From Scylla paramamosain (taxonomy: Eukaryota; Arthropoda; Malacostraca; Decapoda; Portunidae), in the NCBI RefSeq assembly GCF_035594125.1, contig NW_026973707.1, positions 618,501-682,500 on the forward strand: a stretch of 64,000 bases of DNA, in the 5' to 3' direction. Under the pieces are notes generated by a model. The model saw nothing but the letters and a program-made list of their open reading frames with translations, was not told the DNA's origin and made no database searches. This document shows positions 10,780 to 22,952 of the stretch, in pieces. Made by a program: the position numbers and the translations under genes. The stretch's first letter is position 1; the number at the start of each line of letters is the position of its first letter.

Positions 10780-11400
10780 TGCAGCCTCTTGCTTGATAAC
10801 CTGCCTATTTACTTTTTCGTACTATTCTTCCTTCACTTTTATATTCCCTCTCAGCCTCGTGTGAATGTCGCTCACACACTTTCCTGTCCTCGCCGCCTAT
10901 ACTCTGCTCTCCTCCACTATAATATTGTTTTCCTCTTCCTCTTTCACAGCTTCCTCTCTGGCCATGTTCTTTTACCTTCCTTTTTTTACTTCATCCCAGT
11001 CATCTCAAATTCTTTCTTTTCCTGTCTTCTTTCTTCCTTCGCGGCTGAGTTTTACGCTACACACATTTCTTTCCTCCCTGCTCGCTACAAACCTACTGAC
11101 ACTTTTACTCTTGTCACAGCACGGCGGTCTTTCCTTCTTGCTTTCCTGCGTGACTCCTTTTACGTTCTCTTTTATTCCTACTTTTCCCACTCCCGTCTCT
11201 CCTTCCCTCCTTTCCTTCCCTCGCCGCGGCCGCCACCAACGTCCTCAGTCAACCCGCCTCTCTCACTTGTGCATGTCACCTTCGCTCATCACCGCCACTC
11301 CCTCACTCACTGTCTTCCTCACCTCACGCTAGTCCCTCTCCTCCTCTTCCTGCTCTTCCTCTTCTTCCTTCCCTCTGCTCACACCCACCTGCTGCACACA
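10780..11400. other. Pyrimidine-rich tract on the plus strand
   Basis: About 600 bp are strongly CT-rich, with many CCTTCCTTTC and TCTTCCTCTT runs. The 271-codon frame through it is low-complexity (Ser, Leu, Phe) and has no domain, so it is not called as a gene. Such tracts can form triplex DNA. Confidence 0.7.
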
Positions 11401-11608
11401 CCTGGCACTCGCGGCGACAGAGAGCACGTGTGGCTACAGCGATCCGTGAGGAAAGCGACACCACAGGACTCAAAGGTCAATCTTTTTCCCTCGTTTGTGA
11501 CCACCGAGCAAACAGCGACAAAAAGCGACAAAAAATATCACGAGATTCATGAATGTGATCACATCTGCTGCACGATAAACTCTCCCCAGCACCAGGCAGC
11601 GTGACGCC

Positions 11609-11755
11609 AGACTTTGGGGGGGGGGGGGGTAGAATTTTGTAGAATGTAGAATTTTGCACCAATTTTTATTTATTTATTTATTTATTTATTTATTTTTTTT
11701 ATTTATTTATTTTTATTTTTATTTTTATTTTTATTTATTTTTTTTTATTTCGTGT
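11609..11755. repeat. G13 homopolymer and (TTTA)n tract
   Basis: A run of 13 G residues is followed by TTTA and TTTTTA repeats at about 11660-11750. Confidence 0.9.
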
Positions 11756-11842
11756 GTATGTCGCGTTACGTGCAGGTAATTGATGAGCGAGTGAGTGCGT
11801 GGCAGTGGGCCAATTTGACACAACGTTTTCATCTCAGTATCT

Positions 11843-12150
11843 GATGAATGACCGCCAGGAGTCAGGTGAAGGAAACAATGGGTTATTCAAGAGGGGAGTG
11901 CACTTCGCGAGGAACACACAAGTTGATATGATGTTATGAATTAGTGATGAAGTGGATGTGTTTCAACTTTACCAAATAATAGTGGTAAATCTGACAGTCT
12001 TCTACAAATGGGCGCCAGGAATCAGGTCAAGGAAATACCTGGTCATTTCAAGGAGGGAATGCAGCTAATACGATGTCATGAATTAGTGATGAAGTGGATA
12101 CGTTCAAACTTCACAAAACAGTATTGGCAAAACTGATAATATTATCCTTA
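11843..12150. repeat. Two-unit degenerate tandem repeat, about 160 bp
   Basis: The text GCGCCAGGAATCAGGTCAAGG near 12009 repeats a close variant near 11850 (CGCCAGGAGTCAGGTGAAGG). Both are followed by TTCAAG, a GGGAGTGCA-like string, and then ATGAATTAGTGATGAAGTGG. The spacing is about 160 bp. Confidence 0.85.
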
Positions 12151-12467
12151 CATTGCTAACGTTCAGTGACCTAAGAAGAGCAGAACACTCTCCTAATTAT
12201 GTGCAGTTTTAATTCCTTTGATATTTCTGCTTAATTAAGTCTGCATGGTCAGTCACTGATTCAGAGTAACTAAATCTAATTATCACGAAAACAAACGCTC
12301 ACTACAGTGTGTCCAATTTTAATTTTACCTGCAATCAAATACTGAAGTTATGATTGACATCCTTTTGAATGATGGTGTTAAACATCATACTTGCCGTGCA
12401 TTCCCGTTCAGTGAAGTAGGCGGAGGACCTTTGCTGCCACGTCTTGGATCAGTGTTCCTCAGTCTAC

Positions 12468-12682
12468 CACTCTAATTGGGAATTGGTTCTTAGATAGTGG
12501 TAGGTGAATGGAGTAGACTTACTAGTCAAGTTGTTGGTGTTGAGTCATTATTGAGCTTCAAAAGTAGATCAGATTAATTACTGTGTGAGGATGATAGGTG
12601 CAAATAGATATGTTTCATGATGCCACTATTACGTGTTGGCCTGGTGGCTTCTTGCAGCTTCCCTCATGTTCTTGTGTTCTCA
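12468..12682 (+). mobile_element. CR1-like LINE 3' fragment
   Basis: The strings AATTGGTTCTTAGATAGTGG and TGGCTTCTTGCAGCTTCCCT match the 3' part of the CR1-like copy at 28.8-29.05 kb in order. The end, TCATGTTCTTGTGTTCT, is a variant of the TTCTTATG tail. It is heavily diverged. Confidence 0.7.
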
Positions 12683-13099
12683 AGTGATGCCCATGGCTTG
12701 AAATACAACACACCTCTCTTATCGTTTTGAAGACACCACACCTGTTGTGTATTGAGCCCAGGGGAAGGTGAGGAATGTAGACACGGCGTGGCAGTTACCA
12801 GGTTTATTGTTGCCCATCACCAGTACAGACTCGAATCAATACAAAAGACTCGGTTTCGTAGTAACAAAATCCATCGAGCAAAGAATCACTACAGCATCGT
12901 TTGCTACGACGGACAACAGAGAATATAGCTTGCTGAGCATTTTATTCATTATTTCAAGAATAAGGAAACAGAGATATCAATACAGAGCAAAATTATTGAG
13001 TATACTAGCTATCTAATACAGAAGGTCTATTCCCTAAACCATTATATAGTACCTGGCAGGTAGATTTCCTACTTGTCTTAACATATCGTAGTCTTCTTT

Positions 13100-13200
13100 G
13101 ACAGCACCTCAGTCGCTGTGGTGAGAGAACAAAGGGTCTCTGAATGCTGGCCTTAGTTATGGTCCGCATGATCCTGTCTTCATGCCTTACCTTCCTTGTT
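13100..13200. mobile_element. MITE-like fragment (partial)
   Basis: GTGGTGAGAGAACAAAGGGT followed by CTCTGAATGC matches the GTGGTGAGAGAGCAAGGCGT block of the copies at 16.1 and 23.3 kb. Only this part of the family is present. Confidence 0.45.
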
Positions 13201-13521
13201 GACTGGGTTACAACGACTCTTTTCCGGAAGCTGCTTCCTGTGTCAGAACAAGAGACCTTTCCAAATGGAAAGAAAAAAAAATGATTAGCGAAAACAGACA
13301 AGTATATTACGTTACGTAAAAAATAAATAAAATAAAATAAAAAAGTCGAGATGAAAAAAAAATTACTTTCAGTTTCTAAAATCATGAATGAATTTTGTCA
13401 CTTTGTTTACCTTATCTACATCACTACCTTGTTATTTATGATTTTTTGTTTACTCGTCTTTCTTTCTTTAATTTCTTAGGGCGCTGCATTATGCGGTGGG
13501 AAAAAGCCAAGCCTGTGAGTG

Positions 13522-13916
<395 letters not shown>

Positions 13917-14156
13917 CTGGTATGGGAGGAAGTGGGAAGAGTAGTGAAACATCACCATAACACAGGAACGCATGAACACCGTGGAAGCGAAACACGACTA
14001 GAAGAGAGGAGCGTAAGAACACTGAATGATTAAGAGAAGTGAAGTGATTAAAAAAAAAATTGATTGGTGCCGCAACAACTACGGTCATGAGGCACAGAAA
14101 TACTAGTAATGTTAAAATAAGTGATAAAACTAACAAGTAAGGTATAATTCGAATTT

Positions 14157-14159
<3 letters not shown>

Positions 14160-14213
<54 letters not shown>
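14160..14213. repeat. (GA)n microsatellite beside a splice donor
   Basis: The array begins 15 bp from the donor of the 14343-14229 exon, which reads GTGAGTGAGTGAGTCTCTCT on the minus strand. Intron sequence from 13920 to 14159 shows nothing recognisable. Confidence 0.95.
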
Positions 14214-14217
<4 letters not shown>

Positions 14218-14228
14218 CACTCACTCAC

Positions 14229-14343
14229 CTGCCCTGGTCTCCGTCACTATGAACACAATGTACTCAGTGTCGCTTTCCAGACCCTTCCCTCCATGCCAGT
14301 CGCCTCCCACCACCACTAACTCCTCGGGGTCCTTTTCCTCCAC
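14229..14343 (-). CDS. FN3 receptor exon: membrane-proximal segment
   Basis: Acceptor CTTCCGCAG and donor GTGAGT bound an exon of 115 bp reading VEEKDPEELVVVGGDWHGGK and then GLESDTEYIVFIVTETRAG. It enters in phase 0, matching the GAG GTG end of the exon upstream, and leaves in phase 1. The order (acidic stretch, V-V-G-D-like turn, L-x-x-x-T-x-Y-x-V-F) fits the final FN3-like unit before the membrane in receptor tyrosine phosphatases. Confidence 0.7.
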
Positions 14344-14419
14344 CTGCGGAAGCCACGGCCATTAGTTTCATTCTCGGATTCACTCAACGGGGACAAGCCT
14401 GCAACAGTAGCTCATAATC

Positions 14420-14860
14420 TTGCCTCATAAGAACAACAAATCCCTGCATACTCGCAAAACACACCTACGTACTTACGCATGTATATCTGTCTATGTATTC
14501 TTTATCCATTAATTGATTTAGTATTCTTTTAAAGGTCCTTGTTGACGCGGCACTAACAACCTGATTACTTGAGCCTAACCCAGTCGTTCACTCCTCTCTC
14601 TGATTACCATTTTCTTCCTTTCTTTCTGAAATGTGACTGATTCAAGGACTGGACCGTTACTTCTCGTGCTTTCCAGTTTACTAGCCTTAGAAAATTTGTC
14701 AACGTCACCTTGTTATATTTTTTATACCACTTAAATACCTCTACCAGATCACCTCTATACTCTACGTCTATCTAACGAACGTAGATTTAGAAGCTTTAAT
14801 CTCTAACTGACCTGTGTACATTCTGTTCGCCTTAGTCCGAGTCATATTCCTACTTAGTAG
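14420..14860 (-). mobile_element. Diverged CR1-like LINE C-terminal fragment
   Basis: The minus strand encodes a peptide with YRGDLVEVFKWYKKYNK, which matches the RRLRGDLIEVFKWYKGYNKG motif of the 28.6-29.0 kb copy. Further 3' it has a counterpart of the HxRKKxxKW motif. Many stops and frameshifts show age. It lies in an intron of the FN3 receptor gene. Confidence 0.75.
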
Positions 14861-14978
14861 TTAGTAATGCTTAGTGTACTAATACCAATAAAAATAGGAA
14901 AATATGTATAACTTTCCTTTTGTGGTCCTAGTCTCCGTTCTCCAGTTTCCCCCTTCAGTAAATAGTGAAAAGTGTCAA

Positions 14979-15090
<112 letters not shown>

Positions 15091-15092
15091 AC

Positions 15093-15300
15093 CACCTCGA
15101 TCTTAGCCACAATTCGCAACGAGTGATCGTTTTCTCCTGGATCAGCGGAACGACTATTCCTCCTCCTTGCCTGCGCCTCCTTCCTTTCCTTCTCCCTTTC
15201 CGTGCGAACCATTACCAGTGCTTTCTCCTCAGTGTCTTGCTTCCTTGTGTGATGTTCGTCGCCGCCGCCGCTGTATTTCCTCAGCAATATCCAGTGCATT
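15093..15300 (-). CDS. FN3 receptor exon: last FN3 domain, charged insert
   Basis: The exon starts after GGTGGCAG and ends at GTAAGT. It reads MHWILLRKYSGGG, a long charged insert (RTEREKERKEAQARRR) and SLRIVAKIEV. It must start after the TGA at about 15318 in this frame, which fixes the acceptor. It joins upstream as GSV-MHWILL, like the G-P-I-x-Y-Y-x-I motif of the last FN3 domain in receptor tyrosine phosphatases. The acceptor lacks a strong pyrimidine tract, so the exact edge is less certain than the reading frame. Confidence 0.65.
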
Positions 15301-15409
15301 CTGCCACCAGTAACCAGTCACTGAGTGGGTTAGGGTACGAGCAGAGCACGACCGGCGGGATAAACACATGAACTTTGGCCTTTTTCGCAGCACGCGCGAG
15401 CGCGCGCAC

Positions 15410-15727
<318 letters not shown>

Positions 15728-15730
15728 CAC

Positions 15731-15933
15731 ACGGACCCTGGAGGGTTCTGCAGGACGGGCAGCTGGATGGTGATGGTGGTGTCTGTTGTTGTCTGGAGTT
15801 CTGTCTTTTCCAGCACTCGTGGCTTCTCTGGTTCCGTCCATTCTTCAAGTGTCGTCAGTATGTCACAGTGCACTGTTGTAAAGCACTCCTTCCCTTCTAA
15901 CGTGTACTTTTTGCCTGGAGTCAGGTGAGCAAA
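15731..15933 (-). CDS. FN3 receptor exon: end of one FN3 domain, start of the next
   Basis: Acceptor CTCCCGCCGCAG precedes TTTGCTCACCTGACTCC. The exon reads FAHLTPGKKYTLEGKECF, typical of the F strand of FN3 (L-x-P-G-x-x-Y), then a linker TEPEKPRVLEK and TTTDTTITIQLPVLQNPPGS at the start of the next domain. It enters in phase 0, matching the previous exon. The likely donor is CCGT followed by GTGACTGTGTGTG, so the donor abuts a (GT)n array. Length 203 bp gives phase 2, which suits the next exon. Confidence 0.7.
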
Positions 15934-15965
15934 CTGCGGCGGGAGAAGAGGTGAAGTTAAGGGCA

Positions 15966-16405
15966 ATATTATGAAACACTTCTGCGCCACACCTCCGCTA
16001 CATTCAAAAGGCTGTATATAGGTGAAGTTACGTGAGTTTTTAAGGCCGATTTTTATCTATTTATTTCTTCTCTCGCTTTTGAATCAAGCAAATCATCTCT
16101 ATGGCTTTTGAGAATAGTCGTGGTGAGAGAGCAAGGCGTTTCTGAACACAGATCTTTAGCTTGTAGATCTTGCACCGCCAGGCATGTCAAGATCCCTTTT
16201 CTGAAATGCGTTTGGTTTCTCATAAAGACTGTTTTTAAAAGCCATAGAGATAATGCGCCGGGTTCTCATGGGTGTTTTGTTCATCAGTAGTACAAAATTC
16301 TTGTTAGACTATCATTAGAATCAAAATCACTTTAGCAATCGCCAGTGATGCCTAGTAAGAGTCGAGCTGAGACGCCGAAACGTTTCACAATGTGATTCTG
16401 TAATC
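15966..16405. mobile_element. MITE-like element with terminal inverted repeats, in an intron
   Basis: The left end ATTATGAAACACTTCTGCGC is mirrored at the right end, which reads in reverse complement ATTGTGAAACGTTTCGGCG. Internal blocks also pair: TCTATGGCTTTTGAGAATAG near 16099 against AAAAGCCATAGAGATAATG near 16240. This is the most complete copy of the family in the window, about 440 bp, without coding capacity. It sits about 50 bp from the exon at 16621-16455. Confidence 0.7.
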
Positions 16406-16454
16406 ACGCGTGGAGTTTGTGTTTGTGCGTCAGTGGGTAAGACCTTTGACATAC

Positions 16455-16621
16455 TTTGATTTCAGTATCGGTGACATTTTTCACAGTGCTCTTGTCTCCT
16501 CCATCCAAGAATGTGAGTGTGTAGTAACCAGGGTTGCCATTGTTACTCCGAAGTCCGTTCCAAGTGAAGCGCAGGGTTGTTTTTGCGTCGATCTCTGCCC
16601 TAGTCCTTGGATTCCAATAGC
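16455..16621 (-). CDS. FN3 receptor exon: first half of an FN3 domain
   Basis: A strong acceptor (TTAATTTTTCCCCACGCAG) and a donor GTATGT bound 167 bp. The exon reads YWNPRTRAEIDAKTTLRFTW, then GLRSNNGNPGYYTLTFLDGG and ends DTEIK. The tryptophan in LRFTW is the conserved B-strand residue of FN3, and GYYTLTF is the C strand. It enters in phase 1, so T from the upstream exon plus GC makes a Cys codon, and leaves in phase 0 to join FAHLTPG. Confidence 0.75.
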
Positions 16622-16692
16622 CTGCGTGGGGAAAAATTAAAGCTCACTTGAGGTCAGGAAACTAACCTGATCATAGTGACGCAGAGTGTTTG

Positions 16693-16696
<4 letters not shown>

Positions 16697-16752
<56 letters not shown>
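16697..16752. repeat. (CA)n microsatellite
   Basis: A perfect CA array followed by a TTTA-rich stretch to about 16810. Confidence 0.97.
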
Positions 16753-16754
<2 letters not shown>

Positions 16755-16981
16755 TTTTGTATTTATTTTTTATTTATTTATTCATTTACTTATTTAATTA
16801 TTTATTATTATTTGTTATTACGTCAGCAGAAGCCTCCCCCTGGGGGTTCTAATTTTGTTAGCGCACATCTCTACAACCCACCGGTCCACCTGGCCTCTGG
16901 AGGGCACGACGATGATTTGGTGGGAGCACCTTTTGGCGTCCATCGCATATAAAAATAGCGTTTTCAGTCTGGGAAACACCT

Positions 16982-17248
16982 TCATGGAGGTAACTTTTGA
17001 CGGCGCGTCTTTCTTGTTTTATGACATTCCTTCATGAGAGCCACCGCTTTGCCGTATTCTGCATATTTTGATTGATCTGCATGTGAGGGAAAGTTTCTGT
17101 CTGGCAACTCACGCAACTCTCGCCTCATCACTGCAGCTCGAGCTGGAGAGCGAAAAATGCGCGAATTATTTGCCATAACACACTTCATATACGGGATAGC
17201 CAGTTTTGTTGACCCCATCAGACTCACCAGTGACTGTACAATCAACAT
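16982..17248 (-). CDS. Unrecognised 88-codon ORF inside an intron
   Basis: The frame starts MLIVQSLVSLMGSTKLAIPY and continues with a basic, mixed-composition sequence that contains FRSPARAAVMRRELRELPD and ends in a lysine- and arginine-rich tail. Composition is protein-like rather than low-complexity, but no motif is recognised. A donor-like GTGAGT occurs within the first 25 bases. It lies in an intron of the FN3 receptor gene, on the same strand, and may be a fragment of a mobile element. Confidence 0.25.
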   Translation of the reverse strand: MLIVQSLVSLMGSTKLAIPYMKCVMANNSRIFRSPARAAVMRRELRELPDRNFPSHADQSKYAEYGKAVALMKECHKTRKTRRQKLPP

Positions 17249-17299
17249 GTATTGTAAAAGCTTGACAAAAAAAAAAAAAAAAACAGTATTACGACGAGT

Positions 17300-17829
17300 T
17301 GAACTGTGAAGATGTTAAAAAAAAAGTGTAAAACATGTTTTACTTATGCTGGCTATTTTTTTTTAACAGTTAATCATTGAATAATGAAATAAATTATTAC
17401 ATCAATTAGGAAAAACTCTCGTGAACACGAAAGTGTGATCAAAATGCAGATGAAGCTCCACGCATTGAAAACACAGCGTCACTTATTGCAACATGTCGTT
17501 CGCCGCAACCATCACAGTGGCGCGCTCTTGGCGTGATGGTTGGTGGTAGGGGAGGGTCCCGGGAAGGGAGGCGTGGGCAGCAGCGACACAGCATTTTCGT
17601 GCAGGTGTGGTGCAATATTGCGCAATGCCAAGAACAACCTCAATAAGAACGGCGGGTCTGAGCCGGTCTGAGACGAGTCTAAAAAATTGGAACCCTCCAG
17701 TCGCTGGAGACTGTCATTGAAGTTGCTCCGCAGCTTAAAGCACCTGTTACCTGACTACTTTTTTTAATTTCCTCAAATGACACATAACCTGGGAAAGAAA
17801 AACAATGATTGAGGAGAGGAGATCATAAT

Positions 17830-17830
<1 letters not shown>
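17300..17830. other. Intronic stretch with no recognised feature
   Basis: Mixed composition with short poly-A runs near 17266-17283 and 17316-17324. No open frame, LINE motif or splice pair was recognised. Confidence 0.4.
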
Positions 17831-18080
<250 letters not shown>

Positions 18081-18358
18081 GTGGTTTGTTTTACCACCCC
18101 CTATTCGTGAGGATTTCTTTTACTATTAGTATTATTTTTTAATGTATTAAAGAGAGGGACCAAGTACAAACGAATGGTAAAAAAAAGTTTATAGATGTTG
18201 TCCTAAAGAAGAACAAAGGATTATGTTGTTGTTGTTGTTGTTGTTGTTGTGGGGGTGATGGTGGAGGTGGCGCACCACACTACCTAGTCTGCCAGAAGCG
18301 TCTCACGTGCCACCTTCACCACCGTAAGTCTCACACAGGCACAAGTACGGAGTCTCAC

Positions 18359-18667
18359 ATTGGGAAATTGCGATGAAGGAGGTTTCTTTGGTGAGGGAGG
18401 GGTCGGTGGCGGCGCCCACGTCGTTGGCAGGGTTGGCGGTTACGGTGTAGTTCGTAAAGGGCAGCAGATCTTTTAATGCTATCGTTGCTCTTCCCTCAGA
18501 ATTGACGGCACCGTATTTAACGAGGGGATTCTTGACTTTCTTACTCGATGGCTTCAGAATGAATTGCACTTTCATACTGTAACCATTATATTTAACGCAA
18601 TTGTTATCCACGGTAGCTGTGCATCTTCTGGAATCACATTGAAGACTTCTCACCCTAGCTTCAGGTT
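18359..18667 (-). CDS. FN3 receptor exon: one whole FN3 domain
   Basis: An exon of 309 bp with phase 1 at both ends, the usual form for FN3 modules. It reads PEARVRSLQCDSRRCTATVD, NGYSMKVQFIL, EGRATIALKDLLPFTNYTVT and ANDVGAATDPSLTKETSFI. The L-P-F-T-N-Y-T-V motif is the F strand of FN3, and the closing T-x-E-T-S-F is a normal domain end. Donor is CAATGTGAGA. The acceptor TTCTCACCCTAATAG is acceptable but not strong. The first AA plus G from the upstream exon forms a Glu codon, supporting the join. Confidence 0.75.
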
Positions 18668-18983
18668 CTATTAGGGTGAGAACACACGACTAAGGTAGTT
18701 ATAAGGGACTTGCATCAACATTACATACGTTGTTGCATTTATCCACGTACTTCTCTTAGACTGCCTGCAGAAGAAAGAAAAAAAGAGAAAAAAATAATAT
18801 CATTATTTTCTTTTGCGTTTTTACCTTTACTAAACAAATCAAAGGCAAACGACATTGAAGAGAATGACCTTGGTTTTTCTTTTAAATTTTATCTATTAAT
18901 CTATTATCTTATTTCATTTATTTACTTATTTTATTTTTGTTGATGCTACACTGAAAGATGTTCAGAGACCACACGTAAAGCGT

Positions 18984-19154
<171 letters not shown>

Positions 19155-19252
19155 GTCTTTCAGTAAGAGTGAAAAGAAATACAAAGAATATATATAACTT
19201 TCAGCCATAATGAAATGAGGAGAGAACAGAAAAGCGAAAGTGCGCGACTCAC

Positions 19253-19412
19253 CTGTAGAATTTGTTGCTATTATTTTGCCAGTGGTCTTTTCTCGTATTT
19301 GGAAAGTCGTATTGGTGTAAGGGTGTGCCGAAATTTTCATGGCTAGCCTGTTTAACTTTGCGTCTTGCCAGTTACTGAATTTTGTGTCATAATCACACGC
19401 CAGGAAGTCTAA
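19253..19412 (-). CDS. FN3 receptor exon: second half of an FN3-like domain
   Basis: Donor CTACAGGTGAGT is canonical, and the acceptor is ACATCAACAG. The exon reads LDFLACDYDTKFSNWQDAKL, then MKISAHPYTNTTFQIREKTT and GKIIATNST. It leaves in phase 1 and joins the next exon to give NST-E-PEARV. Several N-x-S/T sites suit an extracellular protein. The upstream edge could also be 5 bases further in, at CAGTTAG. Confidence 0.65.
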
Positions 19413-19502
19413 CTGTTGATGTAATGAAGTGGAGAGAAGAGAGGCGAAATGCTAGAATGTTGTTGAAAGCTGCAGTAAAGTGGCTAATATTACTCGGCTG
19501 TG

Positions 19503-19504
<2 letters not shown>

Positions 19505-19562
<58 letters not shown>
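19505..19562. repeat. (CA)n microsatellite
   Basis: A perfect CA array. Confidence 0.97.
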
Positions 19563-19564
<2 letters not shown>

Positions 19565-19584
19565 ATTCAGACTTATTAGCAATC

Positions 19585-19688
19585 CCCACCTTGTATCTAA
19601 ACTGGTCCTTACTGGGATCAAGGTGACTCGAGTTGAAGGTTACATGGGTTTAGCATAGATATCGATCCTTACTTTTCTCTGTCCTGTG
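19585..19688 (-). CDS. Possible upstream FN3 receptor exon, with a frame break
   Basis: After a good acceptor (CTTTGCTCCTTCACCCACAG) one frame reads KVRIDIYAKPM and then meets TAA. The next frame reads VTFNSSHLDPSKDQFRYKVG, which looks like an FN3 F strand (L-D-P-x-x-x-x-x-Y-x-V). A one-base shift would join them, with a donor at AAGGTGGGG. Coordinates are approximate. The evidence is a motif match only, and a chance frame is possible. Confidence 0.35.
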
Positions 19689-20590
19689 GGTGAAGGAGCA
19701 AAGAGGAAGAACTGTCATTGGCCTCTCATTGTCAGGGAAACTTTGATGAAAATAATGAAATGGAAAAGGAGAGTTGGAGGGCCTCGGATTGTGTACACCC
19801 CACGCAGGGACTGAACAAAGAACATTTATTTTTAGTGTCTTCGTGTTTTACTCTCTTAGGAAAGACAATCAGTTTGGAATGCGTCGAGCATGATGGAGGA
19901 AAGAGCGGTGCACGTTTCCCTCTCCTCTGGGATGGTTTGGAAGGTGGGAAGGGAGAGGGAGAGGCTATAGGAGAGAGTAGGAAGGTGTGGGTTGAGGGTG
20001 GGGAAGAGACGTGCCATGAACCGGGAAAGGCTGGGCTGGAAGAGAATGAGAGAGTTCTGGAAAAGGTCGCTGGCTATGAGAGACTGGGCTACACTGGGAA
20101 AGTTTAGGGAAGGTTCCATGCCAGATCGCAGGCAGGTGGACATTAGGGGAAGGAACAGAGCAAGTATGATGATATTGAACCGTATTGTTAAACGGTTTTG
20201 CTTCTCACAAAGACTTTTTCACAAGTCACAAAAAATCATTGGTGCCGTATCTTTAAATATCTTTTTTTTTCTTCCATTGATGATACAGATTAGTTGTTAA
20301 ACTCCAACTGCAATCATAAAAACATCCTTGAAATTACTCAGTAAGTTTTACAATCTGTCAGAAGTAGTGGAGATAACACATGGAAAAGTTTCAGGATACA
20401 GACCTTGGTTAATATTTCCGTTATCTTCATGGTTGTCTCTTCTACTTGTTGTGCTCCTGTCAACAAAGCGTTACAAGAGCCTTAGCCTCACTTATACAAA
20501 TTATATTTGAGTTTTTCTTTTTTTCTTTTTCCCGAAAACTGTGTTGCATTTCCTGATTTAATGCAATGAAAGGAAGCATGTACGAACTTC

Positions 20591-20884
<294 letters not shown>

Positions 20885-20958
20885 CGATATCCTTTTCATA
20901 CTCACTCGATTTCAGAAGCATGGCTGGTCAGGAAGACGCAGGCTGTACACGGGGGGGG

Positions 20959-20960
<2 letters not shown>

Positions 20961-21049
<89 letters not shown>

Positions 21050-21099
21050 AATTAATACAGCAACAGAAAAAATCGAGACTAAATACTTATGCGCGCGCG

Positions 21100-21194
<95 letters not shown>
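20961..21194. repeat. (GA)n, (CG)n and (CA)n microsatellites
   Basis: A G10 run leads into (GA)n at about 20961-21044. (CG)n at 21091-21108 leads directly into (CA)n at 21109-21194. Confidence 0.97.
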
Positions 21195-21197
<3 letters not shown>

Positions 21198-21267
21198 AAT
21201 ACACCACAAAAAAATATTAATATTTGTATTGTTTATATTAAGTAAACATGTGCATAAGAATATGACT

Positions 21268-21323
21268 TACTGAAAACAGTGACGAATACCACGCGTGTCT
21301 TCCACATTGCTCCTCCTGTCACC
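21268..21323 (-). CDS. Possible signal-peptide exon of the FN3 receptor
   Basis: On the minus strand a (CT)n array is followed by GTCTCTGTGTGTTTCAG, a very good acceptor. The short exon reads GAGGTGACAGGAGGAGCA, then ATG TGG and codons for [12 protein letters not shown], and ends at a consensus GTAAGT donor. The start of a signal peptide in this position, upstream of secreted-type FN3 exons, would make sense. The exon that would complete it was not fixed: a candidate near 20.4 kb has two possible acceptors. Confidence 0.35.
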
Positions 21324-21336
21324 TCCTGAAACACAC

Positions 21337-21339
<3 letters not shown>

Positions 21340-21419
<80 letters not shown>

Positions 21420-21464
21420 GTATCACTTACATAACCATGTGAATTTATATTATATACACATGTT

Positions 21465-21550
<86 letters not shown>

Positions 21551-21656
21551 TAACGATTTTAATTTGTGTCAGTTACGAAGAAATGGGACAATTAAGTGTT
21601 AAAACGCTTTAAGCATTCTCAAGAACATTTTTCACAGGCCACATAGTTTATTATTA

Positions 21657-21711
<55 letters not shown>
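21340..21711. repeat. Two (GA)n arrays and an (ATT)n array
   Basis: (GA)n at 21340-21417 and 21467-21548, and (ATT)n at about 21650-21711. The sequences on both sides of (ATT)n, from 21620 and to 21785, are parts of the MITE-like family (TTCACAGGCCACATAG; GATGATGCAGAATCCTTGTT). Confidence 0.93.
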
Positions 21712-21907
21712 CCAGTTCCTAGATGTGTTTCTCGCACTGATGATGCAGAATCCTTGTTGATTAAACGATCACTAGAATCATGACAGTAGAGATGAAAACC
21801 TCTTTACCTTCCACCACAGTCTCTTCAAAGTACCTTCCACCACAGTCTCTTCAAAGGAGTCGACATGAAAGGCTTTTTAATGTTGGAGAATTTGGTCTTT
21901 GCTTCGT

Positions 21908-22191
<284 letters not shown>

Positions 22192-22199
22192 GTTAGCTT

Positions 22200-22440
22200 A
22201 TTATTGACTCTCCACTAACAACCTTATTCACTTCTTTATTAATTTTCAGGATCAATTTGTTCTGATCTCTTTCCTGAACCAAACCTTTATCAAACCTGAA
22301 AGCGTTACTTCATGCCTTATCTTTATTATTAACCCCAATGTTTGTGTTTCAGTCAGCCCTGTTTTATCCTTCGCGTCACTTAGATTCCTCCTTTAAGTCC
22401 CCTCTTAGCTGCATTATTTTTAACACTCGTGCTTGAAGGT
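22200..22440 (-). mobile_element. Ancient CR1-like C-terminal remnant (tentative)
   Basis: The minus strand shows LRGDLKEES and, later, a counterpart of the RFxKxLVxERxxNK motif. The order fits the CR1-like C-terminus, but similarity is weak. Confidence 0.35.
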
Positions 22441-22749
22441 GGAAACGGTAGAGCTTATAATAATAATTTCCTAAAGACTTACAGTACCTGCTCATGTTTG
22501 CTGTGCGATTTCTGCTATATTAGAGTGTGTGTGCCAGATGCAATGCGGAAAACTAACTGTAAGAGGTGGAAATTGGGATCTCTCTAACCGTGGTTTCTTC
22601 TACGACAAGAATTCCCATCATCAACTATTAAAGAGTTAACAGATTAACACTTCTCAGCCTGTCATCTGATGCTCGTGCAGGGAGAAGGAGGTTAATAAGC
22701 GTCGATCAAATAAATTGCTCGTGGTTCATTATAATGTTCTTTTTTTTTT

Positions 22750-22952
22750 TTCTGGCCATAAAGGAAACCATGCTTGGAACGATCTCAAAGTTCACCTCTT
22801 TACGTTTTCTGTGGAGTACGGATAGAGGACGGAAGGTTATCATGATACACTTTCCAAGAGTCAGGCAGTACGTACTGTCGCAAGCTGCTGCACTGTAAAG
22901 GAAGCCTGATGGCTTCCTGCAGCTTCCTACATTTTATGTTTTTATGTTCTAC
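22750..22952 (+). mobile_element. CR1-like 3' tail fragment
   Basis: CCTGATGGCTTCCTGCAGCT followed by TTCCTACATTTTATG and TTTTTATGTTCT is a diverged version of the shared CR1-like 3' end. Confidence 0.55.

Noticed and set aside
10789..11604. 271-codon ORF
   Set aside because: Low-complexity translation of a pyrimidine-rich tract, with overlapping open frames in other phases and no motif.
13437..13492. Possible cytoplasmic exon after the transmembrane helix (QRPKKLKKERRVNKKS)
   Set aside because: The phase does not fit the preceding exon in either frame, and the sequence ends in a stop after 16 residues.
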